Part shown: piece by piece, positions 40,513 to 52,995 of the stretch | Layout: the number at the start of each line of letters is the position of its first letter | Position numbering within the stretch: the first letter of the stretch is position 1 | Assembly: GCA_009792885.1 (NCBI GenBank) | Contig: WMCF01000008.1 | Location: 20,573,578 to 20,637,577, forward strand | DNA length: 64,000 nucleotides | DNA from: Eremophila alpestris peregrina | Lineage: Eukaryota > Chordata > Aves > Passeriformes > Alaudidae | Reading direction: 5' to 3' | Translations under genes and position numbers: made by a program | The notes under the pieces: model-generated | What the model was told of the DNA's origin: nothing | Database searches by the model: none | Seen by the model: only the letters and a program-made list of their open reading frames with translations

Positions 40513-40705
40513 GAATCACAGAGCCACAGAATACCAGGGAAGAGACCTCAAGAAACATCTGGTTCAGCCTTTCCTGACAAAAGCACGGCCTAGAAAAGAT
40601 GGCCCAGCACTCTGTAAAGCTGAATCTTGAAAATGTGCAGTACTGGGCAATTCACTATACATCCAGCTATGAGCATGTTCATGCCAGCTAAAGAAATTCT
40701 TGTAT
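40513..40705 (-). mobile_element. Old CR1 LINE fragment, 3' end, antisense
   Basis: The + strand starts GAATCACAGAGCCACAGAAT, the complement of a CR1 tail. It continues with weakly conserved CR1 3' sequence and ends at about AAAGAAATTCTTGTATAAAAG (compare the complement of the TTCTTTA-type motif in the ORF2 C-terminus). It is much more diverged than the other copies, which implies an older insertion. About 190 bases remain. Confidence 0.6.
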
Positions 40706-40709
40706 AAAA

Positions 40710-43700
40710 GTATTCAGTAACACACAATAATGTACCTAACCATCTTGCAAAGCAAATTCATTACTATTATTCACCTTTGCTGGTGCAGTTACTGAATACA
40801 CTGAACCTTTGTGCAACAGGAAACTCCCACTCCTTTGCTGAGGTGTCACTGCTTCAAACTGGAGAGCTGACAATAAACTTGAGCATCTGGGTCTGTAACA
40901 GATATGTTGTGCTATAACAGCAGATGTGTTGCACTATAAAATCTCTAGCATGTTTCTCAGGTACCAGTCTAAAATCAGTATCAGATGTTAAGAAAGAACA
41001 ATATATGATTAGAAATTGTGTTTGTTAAAGGTTAAAAGAGATGATAAACAGCAAATTATTATCATTAAGCAGACTCTGAAGATATAAGATTTTGCCAGTA
41101 TAGAAGCTTGCACAGTAAGTAGTTAATGAGTTGCTATGTCTCAAACATTTATTATTCAAGTGGTCAAGTTAAAACAGGATGTGGCTGTACAGAGGATAGG
41201 ACCTTTTTGGGGCCATTTCCCCATTCTGGTCCATGGCAACCACCCATCTTAAAGGACAGCACAGGCTGTCAAGAGTCATGAACCATGGACTGAGGATCAA
41301 TCCAGCAGTGGGGGATCAAGAATACTGAAGACCTTCAAGGCCCTCTGATCCATATCTAGAAGGATCCAGGGAAATGAACTTTGTATGCTAAGTTATTTGC
41401 ATGAGAAGAGAGACAACATGCTCCAGGGGAGAGAAAACTACTTTTACTTCTCTCACTCTTAGAAGATAGCGGCAAAACACATATTGATTTCCATGCCAAG
41501 TGTGTAGCTTTGAGAGCTGTTTTGGATCCTTCTGGCTTTTGACATTCTTTTTTGGCCATAAGCATCTACAAATCTTGGGTGTTCCCTTCAGTTTAGGAGT
41601 GGGATGCAGCACCTGTACTGGTGTCATGAACAGGATGCTGCTGTGGTTGAGAGGGTGCAGGTGGGATGTGACCACTCTGTGAATAATGAGTGGGAAATGG
41701 TGGGAAGTATCCCTGAACTGTTAAGGTTAACAGTGGGGAGGGATCTGAGCAGTGGTGAGTCATGGTGACCCAAGAAAGTCAGTGCTTGACTGCTACCCCA
41801 TTTTGGAGCAGTTTAGAGAATATGATGCCTGTACAACATCACTGAGCATGCAATGGACAAATGGAAGTTCAGTAGCAAAATGGGATCTTCATTTCTGTCT
41901 TTGCTGCTTTTTTCTTTATTCATTGAAGAATATGTTTGTCTATGACTGCTACCATGAATTCTTATTTTAAACACACTATTTCAAAAGACCTTTCCCTGAA
42001 GTTTCCTGTTGATAAGGGAGGTTGCAGTTAAGGCCAAATTTCAGTCACTGTTTCACTGACTGTGACATATTTATCTCCAAGGTGATACCTTTACAAAAGG
42101 TCAATTTCCAGCTAAGATTTCTTTATACCTTTTAAGAACCCTGTGGTCTTTTCTGTATTAAAGCAGCTTTTAAGGGATATGTGAGTTCCTTCTCCTCCTA
42201 AAGGGATTCAAAGCACTTTTTGCAGCCTACTTTCCTAGTTGTTTTTTTGGTTTCATTACTGAGTATTAATGTTCTCAGGTTCAGCTTCTTGTATTCAAGT
42301 AGTCACAGAGAATGTGAAATCACAGTTTCTTTGTCGAATTCCACTTTGGATGTCAAGTATTTGACCATTTGAGACTTTTGGGCACTAAAGTTAAGCTTTT
42401 CCTCCTTGGTAACTGCAGGAGTACTAGAAACTGAATCAGCAACAAAGACAGAATAATTTCAGCAGCTAGTAAAGAATTGAGAGGAGTGTCAGCAATGTTA
42501 CAATAGTGCAATATTCTTTGTTACAATATCATTATGAGAATTGACTTAATAGCATGATTATTTTTGAGCAATATAAGATTTCTGAGCCAAACAAAGAAGA
42601 ACACTAAAGATCTTTAATACTACTTTATACAGAATTAAATTCTGTGCTGAGTTACTAACTATGCACCTTGATAATAACTACTGAGATTATACAATTGAAA
42701 AGCCACACAGGAAGTAAGCACTAATTTCTGATTTAATCCGATTTTTACAATAGCACCTTATTTTTTCAGTCACATGGTACTATCCTAAAATAAAATAAAA
42801 TTGCTGCATATTCATGAGTTTCAAAGGCAAAGAGCAGAGTGTGAACATTTAGTCCTACATCCTGCCCAATATAATGACACAACTAATCTAGATTATCATG
42901 TCTTGTTATTATTACTAGTATTTACAGTAGTCACGGTGGAAATAGATGCATTTAAAAAAAAATGAGAATCTCATTATTTCAAATTCTGTCACATAAACTA
43001 CATATGCTAAGTAATTTTAAAGTTACTCTCTGGATTATTTAAATAAATATCTGGGAAAAATCATCTAGAAAACACCAAGTTAAAATAATAACCAGACTGG
43101 CTCTCTGTGAACTCAACTCACAGCCACATTTACAATTTGGTACCTGAAAGTCTTGGTTGAAGTTAGATCTCCTGTGGCTTTGTGCCTCCACCAGCACAGT
43201 GACAATCAAAAGACCTCTAAGGAGTTGTCTTGATTTAGCACTTGTAAGTTTTGAGGTGAACTTCCAACCAGCCCCCATAACTCACATTCCAAAAGGAGAC
43301 AAACAATCAAAAAACCCAAACTATCCAAACATCAGGCAATCTTATTTGGTGCTTAAAACTGTGAGTCTTCAATTCTTAGACTGTAATTTCTTAAAAGTTT
43401 TTCTTCTGGACTGAAATACTACCTATCAAATTTCTTCTAATTTCTATGATCAAAGTATAAATTAATGGACTAAGATCCTTCATTTTCTTTCTGTGCATGT
43501 TTTCCATTAATTTAATTGCCCCTTTATCATTTCAGTGATGCTCATTAATTTCAAAATCCTTTCTGGAATTTTGGTGACAAATGAACACAACCCAATAGAA
43601 ATGGTCTCAGTACCAAGTACAAACATGCATTGTCAGTATATTTTCTCACAAAAAAAATTTGTATATACATATGTCACCTTTGTGTCTCCATCCTCACTTT

Positions 43701-44385
43701 CAGTAAAAATAGCATGAACACTCTTTGTAGAAAAGTTATATGGAAAACATAGGCCCTAAATGTTGGATCAGTCTTTGTCTATTCTGGGGAATTCTATTGG
43801 GAAAAATTTGTACTCTTAGAGCACCATCAAAATCACAACACTGATTAAAGGTGTGGGACATTAAGCAAATAAACAAATCCACCAGTGCACAAATACAATT
43901 TTGTAACAAGGAAAACTTTCATTTAGCAGCCTAAATGTTACCTTCCCCTTTTCAGACATGTTATGATGGATATGTGTGTCTGCTGCAGGAAAAACATCCC
44001 ATATTGAATCTTTAAAAACTACTCTGTTCACTTAAATGATTTCTTTCTGCTTCCCAGACCCAAAAGAATTAAATAATTTAGGTGGGAAGGGTGAGATCCC
44101 TCCCACCTACATTTATACATTTACCATATGGATGATCTAAAAGAGACCAAGCCATCTAAACTCCATGTAGGTGGTGAGGGGAATGTTATCCAGACATACA
44201 GTTGTGACTAATCCAGGAAAGAGAGACTGATAAAGAACTCCATTGCTGAGCACTATTTTTTTCTTGACCACAATTAATATCTAAGCTAGATGTAACCATG
44301 CATGTTACGGATACCAAAATTGGTGAGATGCATTGTATCTATGTAAAGAGTCATTATGACATTGGTGGCAGAAAGTAATCAAATA
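40710..44385. other. Unique DNA, partly GC-richer, unassigned
   Basis: No gene is recognised. An imperfect duplication (AGATATGTTGTGCTATA and AGATGTGTTGCACTATA) lies at about 40903-40940. The stretch at about 41180-41760 is richer in GC than its surroundings and has a repeat-like feel, but I cannot match it to a family. Overlapping frames on both strands there are under 100 codons. Confidence 0.45.
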
Positions 44386-44389
44386 TCCT

Positions 44390-44408
44390 GGGGCTGGGCT
44401 GGGGAGGG
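44390..44408 (+). other. G-quadruplex-type motif
   Basis: GGGGCTGGGCTGGGGAGGG has four runs of at least three G separated by loops of 1-2 bases, which meets the standard G3+N1-7 rule. Further G-runs follow up to about 44437. It is unusual in this AT-rich setting. Folding is inferred from the pattern only. Confidence 0.6.
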
Positions 44409-45254
44409 AGAGACGTGTGGCACAGGGGTGGTGGGAATGTGTATTAAGGAGCTATGATGAAAGAGAAAATACATGCCAGTCTTCTCTATGCTTGAAAATG
44501 AAAATTGCCTTCAAAACATCTCCACCACTCTAACTACCTGAGCTAGACACAGAATGAAGATAAAGTAGACAGATGTCGAAGTGACTTTAGGAGAAAAAAA
44601 TTGCAGATTGTGAATTTTTTCCTCTTTGAATGCTGAGTAATTTCCAAGAGGGTGAAAGGAAAGAGGTAAATATTAAGTACAATGGTTACCTCTCCACAGG
44701 GCATAATAGATAATTATTATTGTCGAGAATTCACAGGTGTTCAAGTGTGAGCAGATGTGCAAGCTGAGCTGAAGATGGAAGGTTAAAACCAGCTTAATGA
44801 AGGAAGGCTATTATCTTGTCCATGAAGAGTGCCCAGTTTGTCCCCCTCGGTGACAACAGGACTTGATTTGGCTCACTTGGGAATGGCATTTCCCTGCTCT
44901 GGAACAAATGCTCTCAAACTCCATTTTCTGTCAAAGTATGGTATTCCAATAATGGTTTGGGTTGGAAACAAAGTGTCAACACTTCTTGGCCCAATATGAT
45001 TGCCCATTTGCTTATCTGCCCAGGGAGTACAGCAAGGGTTAGGGATCCCTGGTTGCCAGACTTCTGGCTGCAGCAAGGGCAGGATGCCCAGAATGTAAAT
45101 ATGTGAAGGTTATCAGTAAAACTCTGGATTACCAACCCCTCAGACTTGCTTAATGTCTGTGTTTGTAATGGAAATTGAGCTAAAGTCCTCCTAACTAGCA
45201 TGATGGGTGACAAAAAGCATTGCTGCCAATTGTCAGAAGACTAAAAGCACAAAC

Positions 45255-45390
45255 ATCCTGGTAATTAGAGGTTGATCAGCTGAGATGGCTAAAATGCTAA
45301 TATTCTGAATTAGCATGGGATTGAATGGAATTTGACTAATTAGAATGTAAGCACTTTACTGAGAGAACACGTCTGCTAAAGCAGACATGG
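45255..45390. promoter_or_regulatory. Cluster of palindromic POU/homeodomain-like motifs
   Basis: ATGCTAAT (45294-45301) and its exact inverse ATTAGCAT (45309-45316) flank a 7-base spacer. ATGCTAAT is a variant of the POU octamer ATGCAAAT. GGTAATTAGA lies at about 45260, the palindrome CTAATTAG at 45336-45343, and the palindrome GTCTGCT-AA-AGCAGAC at 45371-45386. Such clustering is seen in developmental enhancers, but function here is inference from motifs alone. Confidence 0.3.
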
Positions 45391-48300
45391 CTGAGAAGTA
45401 GGGTTTCAAAATTAAAGAGGTAAGAATGCAAAAGGCTTGTTCTGATAAAACTGCAAGGGATATTTGCACTGAATCAAGACAAGGTTAAGAACCATTTCCA
45501 TGTAATAACATAAACATTCTTTACTCAACTCAAACTGCATTAAAATGCAGCTTTTTATACTACATCTGAATATTTACATGACATCCAGACTGGGTGTCTG
45601 TAAAATTTACTGTAAAAGTAAATTGAAATCTTTCATCTTTAGCAGCTCCGCAGCAAGTCATGTGTTGCAATTATAAAACAGTTCCTTAACTTATTGTCTG
45701 TCTATCTGTTATTCTACTATGCTAGAATTTGGAAAACCTAAGTTATTAAACATGAAGGTTGCACCTTTCAAGGTCTTTGAAATAAGCCACTCTAAGGAGA
45801 CATGATCTTAGATGAGCATACAAACTGCCACGAGTCCCTCTCAGCCCCTCAGCCTGTCTCTGATAACTGCCAACAATACAGGCTGAAGAGCATATACACA
45901 GTAAGAGCAGCTTAGTGTTGAACATGAATAGTGTGCTCCTTCTGGTGCATCCTTTCAGATTCCTGCAGTAAGTAGCCTAAGTCACAAATTGCATCAAAAG
46001 CATTAATATCTAACCTAAGACATTCTTCATTAATTTAATTATTGTTTCAACTCATGTATATGAACAATTTTTCTAATCACACAAACTAGATGAAAGCAAC
46101 ACTTTTTCTTTGATTATTTCCTCTAATAAACTTTGAGAAAACTTTTTACCTCACCATCATGCCATTCACAATTTTCAAGATCACTATTGTGTCCCTTTTC
46201 CAGGATGAATAGCCACAATCTTTTCTCTTTGCCCATTCAAAATATTTTCCAAGTCTCTGATGAAATTTGTTGACCATCCAGGTAGTTTTGTACTCCCTCT
46301 TTATAGTAAGTCCCAGAACTTCTCAAAACTTTTCTTTGTCCAGCTCATAATATCACACTAAGTTAATGATATTTTTTAATGAACTGTTCTAATGATTTCA
46401 AGTTAAATTATATGCCAATTTTTATGTGACAATCTTTTGGAGATACATAGGTACTTGCAGTATTCATAATAAAGATGCATTACAGATATGCTATGTATTT
46501 CTTCTCAAATTCTATCTAAATACACAGCATTACATCCACATGAATACATGATGCTACTTTGGTTTTGTTGACTTCTAATCACTGAGATATATTTTTATAA
46601 ATTTGTTAATAAGAACTCTTTTCTGAGTGGCAAAAGTTCATTTAAAGCGCTTCATTATATAATTGCACCTAGATGTTTAGGGACAGTTCTGTTTATATCA
46701 CTTTGTACTTATCTTTACTTAATTGAATCTTTGTTTTTATTGGCTAGTCTAGTAGTTTGGAATTCCACTGCAATTCTTCAGTTGTAATTTTTGCTGCCTT
46801 GGGTAGTTGAAAGTTTAAACACCTCCCTGTTACTCTTTTGCTTTCTCATTTTTTTCTGCTGATTTATTGTTGTGTTAAATATCATGTTACTGGCAGAAAT
46901 CCCTACGGCACGTACAGAAGAAAATCTATTTAAACAAGCCCAGTTGTTGAAATGAAACAATAGTCTTGGGATATAATGATTATTATTGATGTTGCTATAG
47001 TATTCTTTAATTTTGTGCATATTTTCATTTAAAAAATTAAGAAAACATTTCAGAATTTTTTCTATTCTAAGATTTCCCTTCTGTTAATACTGTGTACAAC
47101 TTAAATGGCTGTTTTCAGATGTTGCTGTCATATGCTTTCTACAAAAATGCATATTCAGTACTGCAAACTGAATTTCTTGGAGATTAAAGTCAAATCAACT
47201 ACATGAAAGAAGCAAGAGCCATAGATATTTAAATTTTCCTAATATTAATAACATAACATAATATTTAATATCCATTTATTTGTCTGAAAATCGAATTATT
47301 TTTCCATTTTTATTAAGGATTAACAATATTTTTACAGTATTTCATATGTTCTGATAGATAAACATTGAATGAATATGACAGGTATTATTGTAAATTATTA
47401 CTCCATCAGACATCACATCTATGAAAGGATACAGGATGGTTAATAAAATTTACACTTGATTTTTTTGTTTTGACCTTGTTGTTGTTGTTTTAAGTTTTCT
47501 CTTTCTGTTTCTACTTGTCCTTGACAAAGATTTCCCTTGCACAAAGGTGTCCCTGTGCTTACCAAAGAAGGGAATCAAACTCCACGTTCAATGACTTGCT
47601 ATCAAGATCTCTTCAGCTTGACAGCAAATATCTAAAGGAACTGGAGTGTTCATGATTTTTCCACAATCATTTGTTTAGTGGAAACTGCCAGCTCCTCGTC
47701 TATCAGCATAACTTCCTTGTCACCTGACAGAACTGAGGAATTATTTTCCTTGCAGCTTTAGATTTCCATATCCCAGGGCCATTATGGCGAAATGTCAGGA
47801 GTAACTGCATCCAAATACAATGCTTTTATTTCAAAACAACCCTTTTCAGCCATCCTTTAAAAACATGTTTTCTCTTTCCTGTCTTTCCTCATCCTGCCCG
47901 GAAAAAGCAGTTATAGCAGTTACTTTAGCACAAGTAACTCTGACCACATAAAGAAGAGTAATTACCCAGACCATTGAGGGGATGTAATCCCTTGTTATTT
48001 TAGTTGTTTAAATACTGTTTGAAAGTGTAAGCAGCAGCAACAACAAAAGGGACACTGTTTATTACCTTTTTTATTATTTTTTTTAGCGGTTGCAAATCCA
48101 AAGATACACCACAGGATCTGGCTAAGTATGTATCACCTCTAAACATTTCCTTGATGATTATTTCCTAATTCCTTTAGATTTCAACACTGATCATCATTTA
48201 TCTTAGCCTAATGTTTACTGGCTTACAAAATATACAGACAGCTATAATTACAACATTCAGTCTAACTTTCAGTTTGCATGTGAAACAGGCATGAGGTCTA

Positions 48301-51300
48301 AATTTCTACAAATTCATACCTGCATTTTGAAAGGGGAGACTATGCTTTCTAAATGCAAAACATGTAGGAAAATATTGAGAAGAGTCAGAGGGGGAAAAAG
48401 TGGGTTTAGAAACCACTATTTCAAGTGGTTTTAACTTAAGTGGTTTTACTTTTTTAGATTGTAACTATTTTAAGTGACAATCTAGAATTTTTAGTTGGAA
48501 ATTTTCTTCATTCAGAGTATTAATAAATTTCCTAAAATCTTCACAAATTGACAGATAGTGTAAGAAATGATAGTCACATTGTAAATTTAGGAGGGTCTGT
48601 GTTAGCAGAAGAGTGCAATAGTACAACAGATAGTGTTAACATTCTGGGATACCCAGTTTGTGCCCCAATTCAATGTGTATATTAGTTAAAGGACAGAATT
48701 TTATAATATAATTTCTTTGCTTATTAAAGACTCTTTTAGACTATTCACCAATGGGAGTATGCCTAGACTTTGAGTTAAGTATCCTTTTCCAATATCTCCC
48801 TGAATCATAATTTGGAGGTTTCCTGGAACCAAAACTAATTTGCTTTAAATGAATACTTGTTGAGTTAATAAAAATGCAATACTTTTGTATAGACTACCTG
48901 GCTCCTGAGTGCTCTCTAAGCTTTATAATATACATCTGTCTATGGGGATGGTACTTGAATATGCTGCTGCCCATCCAAATAAGGGTCTAGGTTTTAGTCA
49001 CACCCTGAATTGGGAGCAGCTGAAGATCACTAGGAGGCCAAATGTCAAACAAAGGTAAGAACTGTCCTTAATGTGTGAGAAGAAAGATAGGAGGCTGCCA
49101 TGTCTTCTCCAAGTAGAGATCCATTGAAGGTCCTAAGGGAATGTGCAGAATGTCTTCTTCCTTCTCACATTAATTAAATCCAGTGAGGCTCAAAAGATAT
49201 AATAAATATATGTCAGCACAGTCCTACCTTAAGGAGAGGGGCACATCCCATTTGTTCCTCATCTCTATTTCCAGCTGAGAACATCACAGCCTTCACCAGG
49301 TTCCTCTTATCTTTGCAGAAATGCATTAATCATAACAGTTTTCACCTTTTCCTGCCCTTTGGGATGATGACTTCCCTATCTCTCCTTCCATCTGTGGATA
49401 CCCAGAAACAATGGTATGTATGAAACACAGACACCACCTTGAAACAACCTACCTCGTGGAGGTTCCAGCCTTACACTTAGAAGGTAGAAAATCCTACCCC
49501 ACCTCCACTGATGACAAAAATAAAAACCTCATCCTGTCCTTCGGAGGAGAACCAGTGTGACAGATTGAGCAGAGTGTAAAACCCAGCCCCATGCCAAAGG
49601 GAGGCTGGAGCTGCTCGTCTGCTAGTAATGATTCTGGATTTATTAGACTGTAAAACCTCATCTAGTTGTCTGGGTACCCATTGCTTAGTTAAGGCACATT
49701 TCCCATTAAATCACTCAGGTGGTCTTCAGCTTTCTTCAACTGATAACTCTCCACTTTCATTCTTCACATGTATCAGAATTAAAAAGTATGTTTTTTGTTG
49801 GGTTTTGTTTACTTTCTGGTGGGTCTCTTTTTCTTTTGAGTTCATTAGATCATCAGATGGAATTGAGAACCAAGACATTTCTCAGTGCACCCTGGATTTT
49901 GTCTCCTCCGTGCAGTGTGACATTGTAGCCAATGTGGAGGGCTGCATAACCTGACACTGAACATTTAGTTGAAATTAGCACACCTGCTGGGCATTAACTG
50001 CACAGAGTCAATTCAATAGTTCTACACAGGTATAAGACATTACAGACTTTAGTCTAGGAATCTTACGGTGTTTTTATATATGTGAAATGTTGTATTACAT
50101 TTTTCAGCTTCCAAAACCCTGTTTGAAATCTGATATCTTAATATGATACACAGGTTTGGAGAACAGTAGGGCTGCACTCTCATCTGACCAGCCAATTCTA
50201 TTTCTCCTCTTCTGGATGCTCCTGGTTTTATAAGGTAATGTATCACAATGAGAGTGTCAACTGCATCATGTTACAGCTGTGCTAAATCCTTCTTTACACA
50301 ATGATGTCCATTATGGTGTCCTGATACTAGCAGGCTGAGTTATGAGCTGGACAGGGAGTGTTGTGGAGTGCTGAAGCAGTCTGGCAGCCAGCCAGGGACA
50401 TGGTATGGCAGAGTGTGCTTGGTGGAGTGCAGCAGATGACAGCCCATTGCTGGAAATTGCTGTTCTCCCGTGCTGTGCCGTTATGATAGGGTGAAATGAC
50501 TTGGCAAGTGGTGGCTATGATTTTATGGTTCAATTGAACTGCAGTATGAAGCAGGATGAAATTGCTTAACAGCTTTAGTTTGTCAGGATTTGACTTAAAT
50601 TATTTTTTTTCTAGTAATGAACTAGGTCAGAGTTGTGTGGTTCAGTACTCCAGGAATGTGGCCATTTTCTCCTTCAGTTAAGAGTCCAGAGGTGCCTAGG
50701 TATTTTTAGTTTACTTTTGCTTGTTTTTAGTTTGAAGAAATAGCATGAATTTAGAGCAGATATTATCATGGGACTGTCTAGCGTATGATATTTTAGTTCA
50801 GGAGAAAGAATATTAGTGTTCACACAATTTATATCTGTAAATTTTCTATGGGCTTTCTACATTTAATACTGACTCCTCCCTAGGTTATTGCTGTACATAT
50901 GAACATGTCCTAATGAAGTAGCTAGGCTCCACTGATCATTTCATACAAACACATTTTACTGGATCATAGTTGGCAATTCCTTTGATGAATTACTGGAATT
51001 GCTGTCTGAGGTTAAATCATGACAACACAGAAAAAGATTTCAGATGAATCCTAAGAGCTGTGGAAGAACAAGACCTTCATATGGTTCAGAGCCTCTTGCC
51101 CTATTCTTTATTATACTATTTTGCAATTAAAAACTATTATATACTTATATGGAAGAAATATTTTCCTGAATGTAGACAAAGTTTTAGGAGATGATGTTTT
51201 GCAGGGTTTATGGTAGACATTTTTTTTTCAGATTGTTTCTCTGTGCGTTTGCTTTATTAAAAAGGATTTAAAGAAAACCACTGTAATAGACAGTTATTTA

Positions 51301-52312
51301 CATATTAGAGAATTCCCTAAATTGTGGAACCTGTCTGTATCCCGTAATGCAGAAAGGAATAAGAAATTAAATATGAAAGAGCAATTGTAGAAAGAAGAAA
51401 GTTTTATTCTAAGTTGGAGAGATTTAGTTCTTGAGTCACTAAAGGCAACATTGTCATTCAATATATGGATTGTGGAGTTTTTCTGTCTAATATTCTCAAA
51501 AGCAAGTTGTCATTGGGTTCTTCACCAAATATTTCCTCAGCCTAACTCACAACAAAATATTTAACTAATCTTCTCGAAAGATAGCAAAAACGTGGACTAT
51601 GTTACTAAGTTTCTCATCTGAAAAGATATGAAAAGAGCATGGTATTTCACAAGAAGAACTTTATCTTTTTTATTTGGGAAAGTTTCCATTAGATTTTCTC
51701 AAAACATCTGAAAATGTAGGAAAGCATAATTTTTTTTTTTTTTGCCCAAGTGTCTGGCAAATGTTCTAGATTAGGAAGACTGCCAAAATACCCACATGCC
51801 ATCATTATCGCCTCACTTTTTATCTCCTTCAGACATGAAAAAGCAATTTTCTTTCATCAGCGTCCTGACTGATGTCAGTAGAATATTTAATATAACAAAA
51901 CGATGCAAAACTGTGCATCATCAAGATGCTACTCATATTTCAACTGACATCTCCACACCAAATCCTAGCAATCTAATATACCCTTAGATTTAAAAAAGAT
52001 GACAGAAGCTTGAATCTTCAGTGTGAAGAAATAGACCAACACTAATTTCACTCAGTTTGAGGAGAAAGAATGAAGGAAACATAGGATGACTTTGTCCATG
52101 CTCACATGTATGATCAGTTTTATGATTCAAACAATCAAAAGTACACAGGGGTTCCATAACAGCATAAACATTAATATTTATGTGACATCAAGAAATCACC
52201 TGGCAAAGAATGCTAATGTACTGCAGCTGGAAATCATGTTCAGGGAGTCTGTCCTGCCAATTTCTGTTGCAACTTTCCCAGAACCCTAAAGAAAAATCAA
52301 AGTGAAGTGGTT
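45391..52312. other. Unique AT-rich non-coding DNA
   Basis: About 7 kb with no recognised gene or transposon. The longest frame, 49628-49954 (+, 108 codons), overlaps a second + frame and has no domain I recognise. The segment at about 50330-50530 is GC-richer but unassigned. Confidence 0.5.
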
Positions 52313-52322
52313 AAAAGTCAAC
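52313..52322. repeat. Left copy of 10-base target-site duplication
   Basis: AAAAGTCAAC lies directly before the first CR1 copy, and the identical 10-mer at 52981-52990 lies directly after it. This is the arrangement expected of a target-site duplication made on insertion. Confidence 0.65.
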
Positions 52323-52980
52323 TGACAAAGTAAGACTGAATGATGTCATCTACCTGGAGTTCAGCCTTCAACACGGTCCCACATGACATCCTTATCTCTA
52401 AATGGGAGAGACATGGATTTGAAGGGTGGACTATTCAGTGGATAAGGAATATGCTGCATGGATGCAGCCAGAGATTTGTGGTCTATGGCTATATATCCAG
52501 ATGGAAGCCGGTCATAAGTGGTGCCCCTTGGGGTCTTTCTTGGGAATGGTGCTCTTTAATAACTTTATCAATCACATCATGAATTTTGCAGATGACATGA
52601 AGCTGAGCAGTAGAGTTGATAAAACAGAAGGATGGGATGCCATCCAGCAGAACATGGACACACTTGAGAAATGGGCCTACAAGAACCTGATGACAAGTGA
52701 TGTATTCATGTCAGTCCCAGACATGAGTACTGACTGGGAGCTCATTGAGAACAGCCCTGCAGAGAAGGAGTTTTGGGTTTTTGTGGATGAAAAACCTGGA
52801 CAAGAAGAAGAGGAGTTGTAGCTGCTCCTTCCACTGAAGGGTTCAAGGCCAGAGTGGATGAGGTCCTGAGTGACCTGGTGTAGTGGGAGTCATCCCTGCA
52901 CATGATGGTGATGGAGGGGGGAGTAGGAACTAAATGATCTTCAAGGTCCCGTCTGACCCAAGCCTTCCTATGATTTTATA
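52323..52980 (+). mobile_element. CR1 LINE, 5'-truncated and internally deleted (copy 1)
   Basis: This is a non-LTR retrotransposon remnant. It starts in the reverse transcriptase region of ORF2: a broken motif A (the YLDFSKAFDTVPH-type block reads YLEFS and then, after a frameshift, AFNTVPHDIL), then WERHGFEGWT, the GAPWG/LGMVLF region and motif C as FADDMKL near 52584-52604. It continues to SVPDMSTDWELIENSPAEKE. Sequence equivalent to several hundred bases of the ORF2 C-terminal part is missing around 52805-52835, and the copy then jumps to the 3' tail (GTTCAAGGCCAGAGTGGATGAGG...). It ends in CCTATGATTTTATA at 52980. At least one frameshift separates the two halves, so it is inactive. A 10-base direct repeat bounds it. 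Confidence 0.88.
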
Positions 52981-52990
52981 AAAAGTCAAC
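52981..52990. repeat. Right copy of 10-base target-site duplication
   Basis: AAAAGTCAAC, identical to 52313-52322, follows the last base of CR1 copy 1. CR1 copy 2 begins only a few bases later. Confidence 0.65.
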
Positions 52991-52995
52991 ATTTA

